From: Cornus controversa
Lineage: Eukaryota > Streptophyta > Magnoliopsida > Cornales > Cornaceae
Length of the DNA stretch: 64,000 nucleotides
Direction of reading: 5' to 3'
Assembly (NCBI GenBank): GCA_026545225.1
Contig: CM048849.1
Coordinates: forward strand, 56,129,836 to 56,193,835
Below the pieces are notes generated by a model. That model did not search any database. It was not told the origin of the DNA and saw nothing but the letters and a program-made list of their open reading frames with translations. Made by a program: the position numbers and the translations under genes. This document shows, piece after piece, positions 37,501 to 49,917 of the stretch. Each line of letters begins with the position of its first letter. Within the stretch, counting starts at the first letter, position 1.

Positions 37501-40500
37501 GAAACAAAAGCTAGATGTAAGTGAAGGCAAGGGTATGGTCTTGAAGAGGAAGAGTGATTAAATGGGTAAAATGGTTCACACTGAATTGTGGTGTGGACTT
37601 CCGCGAACCAAGGGAAGGGCAGAAGATAACTGGAGAATGCTTCCAAGCTCCCAATCAACCCACAAGAAAGAGAGAAAAGGTGTAAGAGATGGAAAGAATG
37701 AGGAGTAGGAGATAGGAAGAAGAAAGATAAAAGGGAGAGATGTGGATAAGTTAGAGGAGAAGAGAGAGAACAATCACAATAGGGTTTCTCCAAATCACTA
37801 GCCTCCTCCAAAAAGACAAGGCAACATACACACACATATATTATATAGAGGGGAAACCTTAAAGATCTAAAGATCCCATTCACCAGTTTCTTGCTTATGT
37901 ATCATTATATAATATAATCCCAAGTGTCAAGTCACCAAAATCATTTAAGATGTCATGTGCTTTTTATGTGACTAGTTAAGGATATGGATCTCCCGCACAT
38001 CATGCATTATAAATAACCAACATAGGATTACAAAACAAGAAAATTCAAAAGAAAAGACTATGGCCTAACAACTAAGCTACATCATGAGCTTAGGTCGTAT
38101 CCTTATCTCTCATACATACGTTCATCAAACCGGCTCCACAATTACATGTAATCCTTATCTCCAACAAATTCCTGATAGGAAAGGAAACAGAACGGCTAGG
38201 AGCATTACGAAAATGTATGGAAAGATTCAGAAGGTATTTGATTTGAGATGGTCATGAGAAATTGATGCAATAAGGACACCTGGTATGATAAGAACGACAC
38301 AGCACATGCTTTCTAGACCCACATCGGATGGAAATATAAAAGAAATACTGTTAGAACATGATGGATAAGTTGGAGAATGAAGTGTTGTGAAGCATTAAAT
38401 TCAGAAGATTTTGAAATGACTAGAAGATTAAGTTAGTACCTCTCTACTAAGCCTGGTCCTGGATATCCCTTTTAGACGTGAAACAGGACAAAGGAAGCTA
38501 GATTAGTAATGCCATAGATCACTTTCAATAATGTAATTCCATTGGCAATGACTGGCTTAAAGACGAACTATTCTGGACTAAATCTATTAGAAGGCCTTTT
38601 TTGCCAACTTTTGTCAATGTTTTACCCCTCAAGTCTGTGCTTGATAACATTTTGATTAGCAATTATATGCGTATTGATGAAAAATGTTAAAAGGCCATTA
38701 TTTAACACGTGCTTGATAACATTTTGATTAGCAATTATATGTGTAATGATGAAAGTGCTAAAAGGCCATTACTTAATGTTGATAATGCCAATGCAGGGTG
38801 TTAGGAGGGATCGACGGATACAGACCTAACATTTGGAATTATTTATGCCAAGGATGTTCCACATTCTCCTTCCCTTTTCTGCGCTTCTGCCCTTTATGGA
38901 AGGCAGAGTTGAGTGGTGCGTCCTTTTCTTCATTCAAATCGCAGGTCAAAACAAACTATGATAGGCTCTGACTGCTCGATTACTCATATGGTTTTCTCCG
39001 GCCTGGCATCTTGATCATTTTACCATTGCACCAGGCAATAGCCTCTAATGACTTGTTGACAGGAATAAAATGAAAGAAAGAAAGAAAACTTAGGGGAAAT
39101 CTTAAAAAGTTGACCATGTTTTGAACAGCTGTTCCTATATTACTTATTTGATTATTTCAAGGGCCTATCTAACGACAAATTGAAACAGACCAAAAGCTGA
39201 AAGGCAGCATGGAAGTACAGGAGCAAGATACCATAGGAGAATTGTAAAAAAAAAACCTCAAGAAGAAGGAATTTCTGGATCATTTTATCATTTGAGAATC
39301 TTCACACAGACATGCAATACATGTACGTCCATTTTCTCAATTGAGATTCTTTGTTATGCACAGCAACTGTGTTAGCTATTCTAATATTGATCAAAAGAAG
39401 AAAACACTTACGATTATTTGGGCACCATAATTCAAAAGTATCATCAAGAGAGTATATTATTAAAGCAAATATAAATATATATATATATATATATTATAAG
39501 CCATAAGTTGCAGTGATAAATTTTGAACTTACTGACAACAGTCGTTGTAGCACTTCTCTGCTTGCTTGAAGTCATGAGCAGAAAGGTACACGATGATTGC
39601 ACTAAGATATGCCTACATCCAAACAGCACTTCTTAAAAATTATAGAAACAATTACTTTAAGAGAGAGAGATGCAAGTTAGGCATATTTTTAATGACAAAA
39701 AAGGACAACAAAATTTTCATATCTTACTGAAATTACATCACTTTTGCACACATATAAAAGCATGTAGTACGAGTTATCCTCTAGATATTACATGACAAAA
39801 GTATTCCAAATTAATTAAATCACGTATACATGGTTAAACGAAAAAATAGGAACTATGCAAAGACACAAAGATGAGTGCCCATGTCCAACATATATACAAG
39901 AAACCTAATATGACGACCCTCACAAAAAATTGAAATTTGGTTTAGTTATGAGCACTAGTATCGGTGTCCAATATCAGTACAATATATCCAACTAGGAAAA
40001 AGCGAGAGGAGAGAAAAGTCACAAGCAAAGGATACGAATTTAAATCAACCACAGAATAACATTTTATGAATAACTAATCTCACTTGGTTAGTGTAGAAAT
40101 CTCTTGAGTTCACTAAAAAGATGAAAATAAATGATTTTTAAATATTTTACCAACTTTACATGTGCTAAGCGCATCTGTAAATGAAAAAGGCTACAAGAGA
40201 TAAAAAACCAGACACAAATATTGTCACACCTTGCACTGGCTATGCTTAGCATTGCACTTATCAGCTGCTAAGCCCCATCTCAATAGGAAAGTTGCAGCAT
40301 CTGTGTACCTGTAGGTAATGAAACCCATAAATAATGCTTATAAACCGAAAAACAATGAATAGAGATCAACATTAATTTTTATGTATACAAGAACTCCAAC
40401 ATTTATATTGGGGGTGTCTAAATCAACATTTTCAGGTGGTGCTGATGCATACAGTCAGCGGTTGGGATCACCATGCCCAAGTTGCCTCGCACCACAGAAA

Positions 40501-43500
40501 TAAAGGCTAAAAACTACATGTGAAATACATGCCACACATTGGATCTCCTAATGTTTGATAACACTTCAAGCTGATGTTAACAAGATAATGATTTTACCAG
40601 TATTGTGTTGGTATGACTCCATGATCAAATAAGAAAAAAGTAAGAAACAAAAGTTTAGTACAAAAAATGGCAAATTCATGAAGCCTGAGATGTGAGGACA
40701 TAGTTGTATTGATATAGATAAAGCACAGTATGGAACACCATAACATTTATAAATATAAGCACATTGCCTCCATGCCAAATCATCTATGAGAAAACTAAGG
40801 TTTAATGATTGTAAAGATGTTAATTTAATTATAGTTTTAGTAAGACAAAATCATTTAAGTACATCATATATAGTTCATAGTCATCTGTGGGGCTTGATTA
40901 TCACTGAGCCAATAAAGAAAAAAGAAAAAACAATTGAGGGACATAGGTCATCCACCCTTTAGAAGCATTCGAGCAGCCTAGGTTGACACTTCTGCAGTTA
41001 AGAGAATCGAGATAAAAGTGAAATCTACTGAGGTTCCCACACTTTGATTTTTATTTGCTCTTCTCTTCAAGATTTATAGAATATATGTCCAATTTCTATT
41101 ATACTTATTAAATCAGTTGTCTAACATAAATTTTGATATACTTCTCCCTCCAATTTTTAATTCTCTCTGTCCTCGGGGCAATGAAGCAGCTAGTGAGGTA
41201 GTTTTAGTATAAATGTATCCCCATGCTAAGGTTTCTACTATTCTAGAGATATCACATGTTGGAATCTTGTGGATAGTAATAGACTTTCTCAGTGTATCAA
41301 ATAATATGTCAACCGTAATCTGGTGAGCTACCAATGGAGGCTATTCATGCAAGTACAGCAATCCATATTCATACATCAATTAAATAGCACATTAAATGCA
41401 GGCAATGCACGTAAAAAAGAATCTGAAAAACAAGATGACTGGAAAAATAGAGCGGGCGTATCTTTGTTATTTCCTCACTTCTCAAGCTTTATATAAACAC
41501 TTGTGGCAGCACAATATAGATCAAAGGCCATTTGTTCCTTGCCATCCTCTTCAAGAATAGCACAAGCATCAGTGTATAGCTGAATGGCTTCATCAGGTGC
41601 AGCATCTTCCAGAATACTGAATAGAAGTAATACTTATATTGGTCATCAAAGACTTATTAATTTGATAGGTAAGCTATAGAACCCCATGAAAGTAAAAGGT
41701 AGAACATTGAAAAGAATCTATCGGGATTAAGTTCTAGTTCCTTCATTTTACCCAAATGGAGAAAGAGATTAAAAGGAAAATAAAAAAGAGAAAATATATA
41801 CATTTTGAAAACAAGTACGCACAAGCAGAGCCGTAAATGCGTCTATAAGAATGGGAGACCCTCAGGAGACTAATGTTTTTCCAAGTGATGTAAAAGAAAG
41901 GGGAGGAAAAATAGGGAATTACTTAAAGAAGAAAGTACCAACAGATAATACAGGAGTTGTTGATGAGATTGTGAAGTTTTTTGAGACCTTGCATACTCAT
42001 AAGAGCACTCCTAGTTCAATACCAAGAGTATTAAGCAATGTGAATATCATCCTTCTCACACAGAAAATATCATATGAAAGTAAACAGTGCCATTAAATTT
42101 TAAAGAGACATCCAACTAGCTGTTAACTCTCCACAATCTGAATATCAAAAGTTCCTTAGTATTAAATCACCCACGAAGAATGTCCACTGAATATAGAAAA
42201 CATAGAATTAGAACAAGAGTTTAAGGTACAATACCAAGAGTTTAAAGCAGATGCCTACCGAGCACCTTTGGCGAGAGCATCGGATGCAGGTTGTGACCGC
42301 CCACACTCATTGTATAACTCAGATGCCCTTCTGTAAAAGTCAGCAACCTGAGTCCAGTCGCTTAATTCCTTTGCCAGAGCAGCAGCGGACTCCATATGCT
42401 TAGCAGCATCCCAAGGCCTGGTTTGTTTGTCAAGGATTGAACCACAAAAAACAAATACTAACAAAATTTGAGATCATATGACAACAGAAGTATGAGCAGA
42501 ACGCCGACAAAAAGATGAGGATACGAAGAAAGCATCTCTTGCCCTTTTGAAGCTTTTTCAAAGGCTTCTTTCGCTTTTTCATAATTTTTGGCAAGCCTAA
42601 ACCCAATAGCTACAACAAAAGAACAATCCTTTGTGAAGAAATCTTGGATACGCATGAAATGCCCCATCTAGCTATCTATCTATATATATTTTCCAGGTAA
42701 CGGTAATAATACAAAACTTGCACTTCAATATCATACTATAAATAATTTGAATTTTACCGGCACAAAAATAAAACACCTACCAGCCTGCTCATACAAAGCA
42801 GTGGCACTCTTCCAATCTGCACTCCACCTCGTCAAACTGAGTTTTGTTCTATGAAAATAGAAGATTGAAGTAATCAATTTTCACAAAATGACAGCTGACA
42901 TGTTTAATAAATACAGATTATTCTTTGGACCTACCAAATAAATAAATAAATCTTCCCCGTGAAAAACACAAAATCCAAACACAAAATCATTTTTCTTCAT
43001 CAACTTAACAAAGACATAACAGTATGTGCATATAATAATCATATCCAATCATCTCTCAAAAGAATTCCATATATTGAAATTAACTTCTCTTTTCTTATTC
43101 AACTTAGAACATAATTCAAAACTTGTCACGTGCAAATAAATAAATAAAATCTACTGTCAATTTATTTTGCTCATACTATTCATGTGATCTTTAGCCACAC
43201 AAGTTCGAAATGAAAAGCAGCTACTTTGTGCAAATTACCAAACGTTAGTTCAATCTCTAGTTCTCTCCTCCAGCACCCCGAGAAGGCAAGGTCATTACTG
43301 GATGTTGGCCTTTTATAAGAAGAATCCTTGCAAAGAAAACCAAATAATCTAATACGGAATAACTTATTTTTAGTTTGTTATGTATCAACTATTTGATTTT
43401 TATTTTTTTTAGTTTCCAACTTAAGTAAAAAAAAAGCCTTTTCCCAACAATCTGGGGTTGACTACCTTAATTTTGTTACGCATTCCGCTCTATCTAAGAT

Positions 43501-46500
43501 CATTACATTAGTTAAACTATATGCTATCATATCTTTCATAACGTTTTCAACCTAAGCTAGTTTTGATATTCCCCTTCCTGTAGCATTACCTTGAATAAGG
43601 ATCGTGACACTTTTCCTAATAACTTTTTCAACCTATGCTAGTTCTGATATTGGCGTTGTTGGACATAGCCAAACCATCTTAATCAGTTTTCTCTCATTTT
43701 ATCTACAACAGGTGATACCTTAACCATCTCAATAACATGCTCATTTTTTTATTTTATCCTTTTTTTATCTTACCACACATCCATCTCAATATTTACGCTT
43801 TTGCAATTTTTAGTTCCCAATTATTAGATAATTACTTGCTTCGGCATTCATTAGATGATTTTGTAAGAATATTGATTTGATAGAGATAGGGAAAATAAAC
43901 TTGGAATAACATACCATTTTCTGTGGCATAGAGAAAAATGATGAAGCGCATAACAAATTTTGATCTTCATTAATCTTGGACAATTCAACAAAACATTAAT
44001 CCAATCTACTTCATGTCAATTACATAACTCTTAAGTCACCATTCTACTTTACGTAGGGCCATTCTTCTATCACAAAGTATATAGCAAAGAGCCATTCTAG
44101 CAGCAAACCTACACTTCTTTAGGTCTTCATCATTCTCAACTAGGGTTGTAAATGAACCAAGCTTTCGATGAACAGCTCGAGCTCGGCTCGATAAGGGCTC
44201 GATTCATGTTTGTCTGATTAGTAAACGAACCAAGCTCAAACGAAATTAAACGAGCCAAACTCAAACATCCCTATGTTCAGCTCGTTTGATCGTGAACACG
44301 TTCACGAACAGGCTTGATTAAGGGCTCGTTTTGGGCTTGTAAAAATGATACATAATTTTATAAATTTTATGAATTATAAGCTTAGGCCATGTAAATTAGG
44401 CCCATTAAATCATTTACACACATGTAAAATATAGTCCAATCCAACCCAAAATTTATATGAGAGCTTAGGCCCATTGAATCATTTATACACATGTAAAATA
44501 TAGTCCAGCCCAATCCATAGAGTGTTTTTTTTCTCTCTCTTTTAACCATTTAATATTTCTAGCCCAAGTCAATTACATATTAATAACCCTTGACAAAACC
44601 CTAGCCACACTTTACCTGTGACCGACCACCATAGATATACACACATAGCATATCACAACAACCTAATCTATCTCTCTCCGTCTTTATCTGAACCCTAACC
44701 CCTTTATCATTTCTCTCATATTGGTGTCATCGGATTCACGGTGGAAGTAAAGTAATCTCCCTCTCTTCGTCTTCATCAAACCCCTTTCTCATATCTCTTG
44801 TATTGACATATTCATGGTGGAATCTAGAGTTCTTGTGGATTCTCTAATTTTATGGAGATTTTACATTGGTTGTGAAGATCTAACCGTGTTCCCTTGTGAT
44901 TTCTTCCATTAATGGAGCAATTAGGTATGTGTGTCTGTGTATATATATGCATAATTATATGTATTTGCAACATTGTATAGTTTGAACCCGTTGATAAATT
45001 GATGTCATATAAACGAGCTTATCGAGCCAATCTAAAGCTCGTTGAACAACACCGAGCCGAGCTCGATCATGGTTGGCTAGGCTCGTATCAAACACGTGTC
45101 AAGCTTGAACGTTTCTGTGGAATAGCGAGCCGAGCCCAAACATGACAATACTCGGCTTTGCTCGGCTCGATTATAGCCCTATTCTCGACTCAATACAGCC
45201 TTTTCCCAACTACTTGAAGTTGGCTAAATGAATCTTATTTTTATGTTTCGCTTTATTTAAGGTCATAACCTCAGTCAAACCATATGTTATGATAATTTTC
45301 CTTACTCTACCCATATTAATTTTGGTCTTCCCCTTCTAGAACCTCAATGTGAACCCACTTAATTGTCTTCTTAACACATGTCCAAATCATCTTAATCGAT
45401 TTTCTCTCATTTTATCTCGAATTGGGCAGCCATCTTGTTTGTACAAAAAAGAAAGATCCACTTCTATCAAAGTACACAACAGAACTTGACGATCCACTTC
45501 TATCAAAGTACACAGTAGAACTTGACACCAAAAGAATAAGGAATGTTATGACCCGGCAACACACCCTATGCCGAACAGAAGTTAGTTCTGGCTTTGGTCC
45601 TGTCTAGTAAGCTTGTCTTTATTTTCGCTTCCAAAGGACAAATAAGGGATAGGGAGTGGGAGGCTCTAGAAACTAAACGAGACTAGAAGGAACATGGGAA
45701 TTAGACCATTCAAAGCAATAGTAAATGGAAAGAAACCACCAACATTTCAACTTACAAGGTGCTACCATCCATCATCAAATAGAGTCATCACAACAATCAA
45801 CAAAATGTTGATGATACTCTTTACTTTGCTATTATTTTGCTTTTCTTCTTCCAATGTGCCCTCATAGCTAAACAGGAAATAAGTTAAGCTAAAGCATCCG
45901 CATTGGCTTGAAGATAAAATTTTACTCCCTATTTTTAAACAGTAAATTCGATATGAAGCTGCCAGTTCTAGGTTTCGGCATCAGCTAAAAAACAAACAGT
46001 CCTATTTCTTTCAAAATAAAAGGTAACTATAAACCAGCAGAGATTGCATATATGTAGCGAGGAACTTCTAGCTAAAACAATATTCTATCTTTATTAGTAT
46101 TATTATTTGGCTGGTTTGGGATTTATGATTTGTGGCCATGAGAGCAAGGTCTGATTTCAGTAAAACGAATTATCATTTCATAAAGCATAAAAATAATATT
46201 TTGTAAAACAATCATTTCCCCGATCATATTCTTGTATGTATATTCCACCAACACATTTCATTATTAATCGTCTAGGGATTATGATTCTTAATCAATCTAA
46301 AACTATTGAACCTGTTCCAACTAAATTTAACGTTTCATTTGTTATTCCAGAAATTCCCATTCTTAAGAAGATATTTGCTACTTCATTCTTTATCTTTCAA
46401 CTCCTTCCAAGTGTATCTTCCAATATAGTTTCAAATTTTCAATTAGTATAACAGACTAAAACTGAGAGGCAATTCAATTTCAGGAGGTATTGAACCAAAT

Positions 46501-46651
46501 CATACATTCAAGTAAGAACTACAATACAAACAAAAATCGTAGTCTTACATATAGAAATACAATACTATATGTGTGTGTAGATAGAGCGAGAGAGAGAGAC
46601 TGACAGTTTATCGGCTTTGATGATCAACTTTTCGGGATCTGAAGCAGCCAT
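34588..46651 (-). CDS. GSNAP: Gamma-soluble NSF attachment protein (gamma-SNAP)
   Basis: Adaptor that recruits the ATPase NSF to SNARE complexes in vesicle fusion; a TPR-like helical solenoid in the cytosol and on membranes. Minus-strand exons in coding order: 46605-46651, 42781-42848, 42525-42609, 42259-42417, 41479-41616, 40230-40308, 39533-39612, 36172-36301 and 34588-34689. They sum to 888 nt (295 residues plus stop), close to the Arabidopsis protein. The chain reads MAASDPEKLIIKADKL, LSLTRWSADWKSATALYEQA, RLAKNYEKAKEAFEKASKGQ, WDAAKHMESAAALAKEL, FYRRASELYNECGRSQPASD, LEDAAPDEAIQLYTDACAIL, FLLRWGLAADKCNAKHSQCK, FLSSDQNRCASKLLSAYTEG, and ends EQEPLDEDDLT. Every junction keeps frame. Exon 1 is only 47 nt and is followed by a 3.76-kb intron with a hAT element and LINE relics; its donor (CT|GTCAGT) is weak but fits the required phase. 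Confidence 0.95.
36302..38635. other. Large gamma-SNAP intron, left part: no gene seen
   Basis: The stretch up to 39532 is intronic. A purine-rich block at 37540-37790 (AGAGAAAAGG, GGAGAAGAGAG and similar) yields long pyrimidine-coded Ser/Leu/Phe frames on the minus strand that I judge to be composition artefacts. The 37900-38500 stretch looks like decayed repetitive DNA but no family is recognised. Confidence 0.4.
38636..38778. repeat. ~70-bp tandem duplication in a gamma-SNAP intron
   Basis: GTGCTTGATAACATTTTGAT, then TAGCAATTATATG.GTA and AAAAGGCCATTA, occur twice in direct succession (about 38636-38701 and 38708-38774). Just beyond, near 39030, the minus strand reads TTGCCTGGTGCAATGGTAAA, which resembles an Au-SINE A-box head, but no B box could be supported. 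Confidence 0.75.
43430..43810 (-). mobile_element. RTE-type LINE 3' end fragment (copy A)
   Basis: Read on the minus strand from about 43800 down: EMDVW, DKKRIK, a short gap, then NEHVIEMVKVSPVVDKMREN, a stop, LRWFGYVQQR, then a decayed 3' region ending near AGCCTTTTCCCAACAATCTG on the plus strand. This is the C-terminal end of plant RTE reverse-transcriptase proteins (EMRMLRWM.G.TRKD.IRN...KMRENRLRWFGHVQRR). It is truncated and contains stops and shifts. Confidence 0.75.
44141..45181. mobile_element. Non-autonomous hAT element (1.04 kb) with 8-bp target duplication
   Basis: The left end reads TAGGGTTGTAAATGAACC and the reverse complement of the right end TAGGGCTATAATCGAGCC. Flanking 8-mers are TTCTCAAC (44133-44140) and TTCTCGAC (45182-45189), a duplication with one mismatch. 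Subterminal regions are packed with GAGCTCG, GCTCGGCTCG and CGAGCC motifs on both sides, as in other plant hAT elements. It has no transposase. Inside, an ~80-bp unit with ACACATGTAAAATATAGTCC is repeated twice (about 44380-44515). It lies in gamma-SNAP intron 1 near two LINE pieces. Confidence 0.85.
45197..45425 (-). mobile_element. RTE-type LINE 3' end fragment (copy B)
   Basis: Plus-strand GCCTTTTCCCAACTACTTGA and the following 220 bp parallel copy A at 43432 onward (the same TCGATTTTCTCTCATTTTATCT and CAAATCATCTTAAT blocks in the same order). It is a second diverged relic in the same orientation. Confidence 0.65.
45453..45524. repeat. 36-bp tandem duplication
   Basis: GATCCACTTCTATCAAAGTA followed by CACAACAGAACTTGAC occurs twice, in the second copy with CAGTAGAACTTGAC. 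It lies within gamma-SNAP intron 1. Confidence 0.85.
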
Positions 46652-46789
46652 GGCTGAGTTTCTCTCGGTCTTTCTCGAGGATGGCTCAAAGCGCACCCTA
46701 CCTTTATTGCGTTTTGGCCTTTTGGACTCCAATCTTGCGCTTTTTTTTTTTTTTCTTTTCCCGGTAATTGAATCCAATCTTGCGCTTTG

Positions 46790-47441
46790 ACTATTTTGGT
46801 ACGTAAGAATGAAATGAAGGGAAATGAAATGAAATTAGAAATAAAATGAAAATGAGAATAAAATAAAATGATCATTCTCAGTCTTCTCAGTCTAATATTT
46901 GGGTATAGATAGAGAATGGTGTAAGAATGAAATGATATTACCTTACAACATACTATATTTTTCTATATAAAATAGAATCAGTTTTAAAAATTGAACATTT
47001 GGTTAATTTAATTTAATTATCATGTGAAAAAAAAAATTAATTATTCATTCAGTTAAAATTTATAAATCAAAATATAATCTGTCTTTTTCTTCTAGTCAAG
47101 TTTAATATTATCTTTTATATGAAAAAAATAATATTTTATTAAAATTGAAAGTGATAAAAATTAATATTTTATTAAATATTTTAATAGATATATATATATA
47201 TATATATTCTAGAGTAAGTTCGAAAAGAGAGATGCATTAATGAAGAGAGATGAAAATTTTAATAATAAGTAGAAATAGAATGATCATTCCATGACTCAAT
47301 AAGTGAAATGGTTTTGTTGGAACGAGCATTCCAATGGAATGATTTGAAATGATCATTTCATTTCTAATGTAGCACAACAAATCAGAGAAAGAAAATCAAA
47401 GGTGGAATGACCATTCCATTCCTGCGTATCAAACTAATCCT
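46790..47441. mobile_element. MITE-like element with GGAATGATCATTCC-type ends
   Basis: The left end TTTTGGTACGTAAGAATGAA pairs with the reverse complement of the right end TTTGATACGCAGGAATGGAA. ATGATCATT palindromes recur near both ends. The core is AT-rich with no coding capacity, and no clean target duplication was found. It lies in the intergenic DNA just 5' of gamma-SNAP. A related half-size copy sits at 50766-50920. Confidence 0.55.
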
Positions 47442-47462
47442 TAGTTTCCCTGCAATCGTCTA

Positions 47463-48060
47463 TTTCCAATCATCGCCTGCCACGTTCCTATGAGGACAAA
47501 GTATCCATCACTACACATAACAACAAGTAACAGGTAATCATAATCATTGTGTTCAACGCAACCTATTTACATCAATAATAAAATACCAATACATACAATA
47601 TATATTACATGTTACAATAATATTAAATGAAAAATTCAACACCTTTATAATTAGTTGCGAAATATGAAGTAAACAATATATAAATTGTTATTAGTTGGTT
47701 CCAATTTGTTTAAACTTAAATAATTATGTAAACTCTTTGCATAACCTTGTTTGAAATACTTAAAATATAAAAAATATGCAATTATAATCATAATTTTGTA
47801 TCACTTTGACAATTAATTTTAAGGTTTTTTATCTTATGATTTTTCATTTTTAACAGAATCTGACCTTCATTCACAAGTTTTCATCTAGCTACTTAAAATT
47901 GTTTCCTATGATCCAATATGTGCAATAAAATAAAATCTTACTTAAGTTTCTAGTTCAATTTTCTAGATTTTACATAATTTGTCTAATTTGCATTTTCCTG
48001 TGTAGATGTCTAATAAAATACCTAACATTTTTTAGTATCTCAAATTTTAAATTTTTTTCA
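47463..48060. repeat. Duplicated block 'P', copy 1
   Basis: ATCGCCTGCCACGTTCC marks the start. It and much of the following 600 bp (GTTGGTTCCAATTTGTTTAA, TTGTTTCCTATGATCCAATA, AATAAAATAAAATCTTA) recur in order at 56431-57225 (copy 2); only the start recurs at 50970-50998. It lies upstream of the first proline-rich protein gene. The rest of the gap to 49380 is AT-rich and holds no exon that I can support. Confidence 0.75.
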
Positions 48061-49381
48061 CACTGTTTTTAGGAAGGAATCACATTACAAAATGCCAATA
48101 TGTCAAGGAATGTTTAAAATTTTTAATGTCAATTTTTTTCCTCTTTACTAATCATTCTTTGAGTAACTTCTAAAATCTTATTCAGGATAGAAGATCAATA
48201 TGAAGGAGATTGTTTTTCTTTTATTTTTTGCTTTCATTTTTCTTCCCGCACTAAATTGCTTAAGCAAAAAAAAAAAACCTAGAAGGTGTAAAAGTATATA
48301 TATATTGAATTTTTTTTCACGACATTAACGTCTTTCCATTTTCCTTAAACTCTATCTTTTTTAAAAATCTCAAACACTAATTTATCACTGAGAGTTTTGA
48401 ATCTTCACATTTTACATTGAGAGGTGAAAAATAATAAAATATATACTAAACTGCAACTCTTGGTGATTTATACAAATACCTTATATACAAGCATGGACGA
48501 GCCAATTAAAGATTCCTCCTTAGTGGCTCGAAAGCTTTACTTTTTTTACTTTTATGTATATATTTCTTAAATTTTACAAAATGTCTCCTAAAATTTATCT
48601 TTTCTAAAAATCTCTCTATTTCTTTTTTTATTCTCTCTTTTTCTCTTCTTCTTTTAATTCCCTACAAAAAATTTTGTATCCCCCTTTTCAATTAAACTCT
48701 ATTTTTTTCTCCTTCAAAGTTCTCTCTCTTTTTTTCTTCTTCTCCTTGTGTTTTTTGTTATTTCCTCTTAAATTTTCTTATTCCTGCGTTCATATATATG
48801 ATGTAACTTTTTTTTCTCTCTTTCTTCTTCTTCAATTTTATAATATTTGTATTCTATATCTTATAAATTTCCATATTATAATTTTTTTCTTTTGCAAAAA
48901 ATAACATTATATTCGAATCTTGATTATTACGCTTCTAATTTTTAGTTTATTGTCTTTTGCTGTAAGGTTAACTATCATATTAATTTAAAAAAAAATTACT
49001 TTCATTATGCGGTCTAAAATAAATTTCTAACTCTGTCCATGTGTACATGAAGCGCATGCGTGTTTGCGTTTGTGACCATCTAGCACTTTTGTGAGTGATC
49101 GATGATGTCGGAATTGATAGCATTTTTAAATAACTAATTCGATGATGAAGTGTAAACTTATCATCACATTGATTGCCTAGTGCACGAACAAGAGATATTT
49201 GATAAGAGTTAATTGGCACTCGTTTCAATTCTTTTGCTCTGCTAATCGGTGGCACAACCCTCGAAGCCCTTCCTTTCTCAACCATGCATGCATCCTAGGA
49301 GTCCTACACATAGAGAGAGTCCTTGAATTCTAAACCATCTATTCTCTCTCTGCGTGTGTGTATACATATATAAGTACCCCT

Positions 49382-49464
49382 AGAGTGAGAGAAACTGGAC
49401 ATGATCTCTGTGCTTCTCTCTCTATAAAACTATACTTTGGGTTTACTATATTCAGCTAGCTACA
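49382..49464 (+). promoter_or_regulatory. Core promoter of proline-rich protein gene 1
   Basis: TATAAAA lies at 49423-49429, about 36 bp before the ATG. The preceding 40 bp (AGTGAGAGAAACTGGACATG, ATCTCTGTGCTTCTCTC) are almost identical to the sequence before the TATA box of the second gene at 58092-58148, so the core promoter is conserved between the duplicates. Confidence 0.7.
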
Positions 49465-49917
49465 ATGTTCTTGAAATTTATTTTCTTGTTTAGCTTGATT
49501 ATGGCAAGCAATCTTGCATGTCATAATGCTCGAAAACTTGGAATGTCAAACCACATGGAAGAAAATGGAAATAAGAAAAAGGTGGTGGAGTCTAGTACGA
49601 TTAAGGAAAGGGTGAATTTGGGTGAGATGTATAATTTGCCACCTCTACCAGATATTCCGTTCGCCCCAATAATTCCTCAAATTCCACTCCTACCTCCATT
49701 TCCACAAATTCCTCAAATTCCACTCCCACCCTCATTTCCACAAATTCCACTCCCACCCCCATTTCCACAAATACCTCAAATTCCACTACTCCCACCCCCA
49801 ATTCCTCAAATCCCAAGTATTCCTGGAATTCCCCCTCTTCCTTCGTTGCCTAATTTCCCTCCACTCCCTCCTTTTAATATTCCCACCCTCCCTTTCCTTA
49901 TACCACCTCCTCTGTAA
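49465..49917 (+). CDS. Small secreted proline-rich protein 1
   Basis: Single-exon gene of 150 codons. Residues 1 to about 21 are a signal peptide (MFLKFIFLFSLIMASNLACH, with cleavage probably near CHNA|RK). Next comes a short charged segment (residues 22-55, including ENGNKKKVVESS), then a Pro/Ile/Leu-rich domain to the end with seven PQIP motifs (for example PPFPQIPQIPLPPSFPQIPL) and a conserved IPGIPPLPSLPNFPPLPPF near the C-terminus. There is no membrane anchor. Such features suggest a cell-wall or apoplastic proline-rich protein, with Pro residues possibly hydroxylated, but I do not recognise a named family. Most similar sequence in the window is the 116-residue gene at 58194. Start chosen for the signal peptide and the TATA box 36 bp upstream. 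Confidence 0.85.
   Translation: MFLKFIFLFSLIMASNLACHNARKLGMSNHMEENGNKKKVVESSTIKERVNLGEMYNLPPLPDIPFAPIIPQIPLLPPFPQIPQIPLPPSFPQIPLPPPFPQIPQIPLLPPPIPQIPSIPGIPPLPSLPNFPPLPPFNIPTLPFLIPPPL

Noticed and set aside
37452-37883. 143-codon minus-strand frame in a gamma-SNAP intron
   Set aside because: Ser/Leu/Phe/Pro-rich because of a purine-rich tract on the plus strand; no domain, and it lies in an intron of a well-supported gene.
39020-39060. Possible Au SINE head on the minus strand (TTGCCTGGTGCAATGGTAAA)
   Set aside because: Only the A-box-like head matches; no B box, body or tail follows.
41851-42096. 81-codon plus-strand frame (MGDPQETNVFPSDVKE...)
   Set aside because: Antisense within a gamma-SNAP intron, with no start context, partner exon or known domain; possibly a transposon relic but not supportable.
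49601-49816. Minus-strand frame rich in Val/Glu/Met opposite proline-rich gene 1
   Set aside because: Antisense shadow of the PQIP repeats; a similar shadow lies opposite gene 2.
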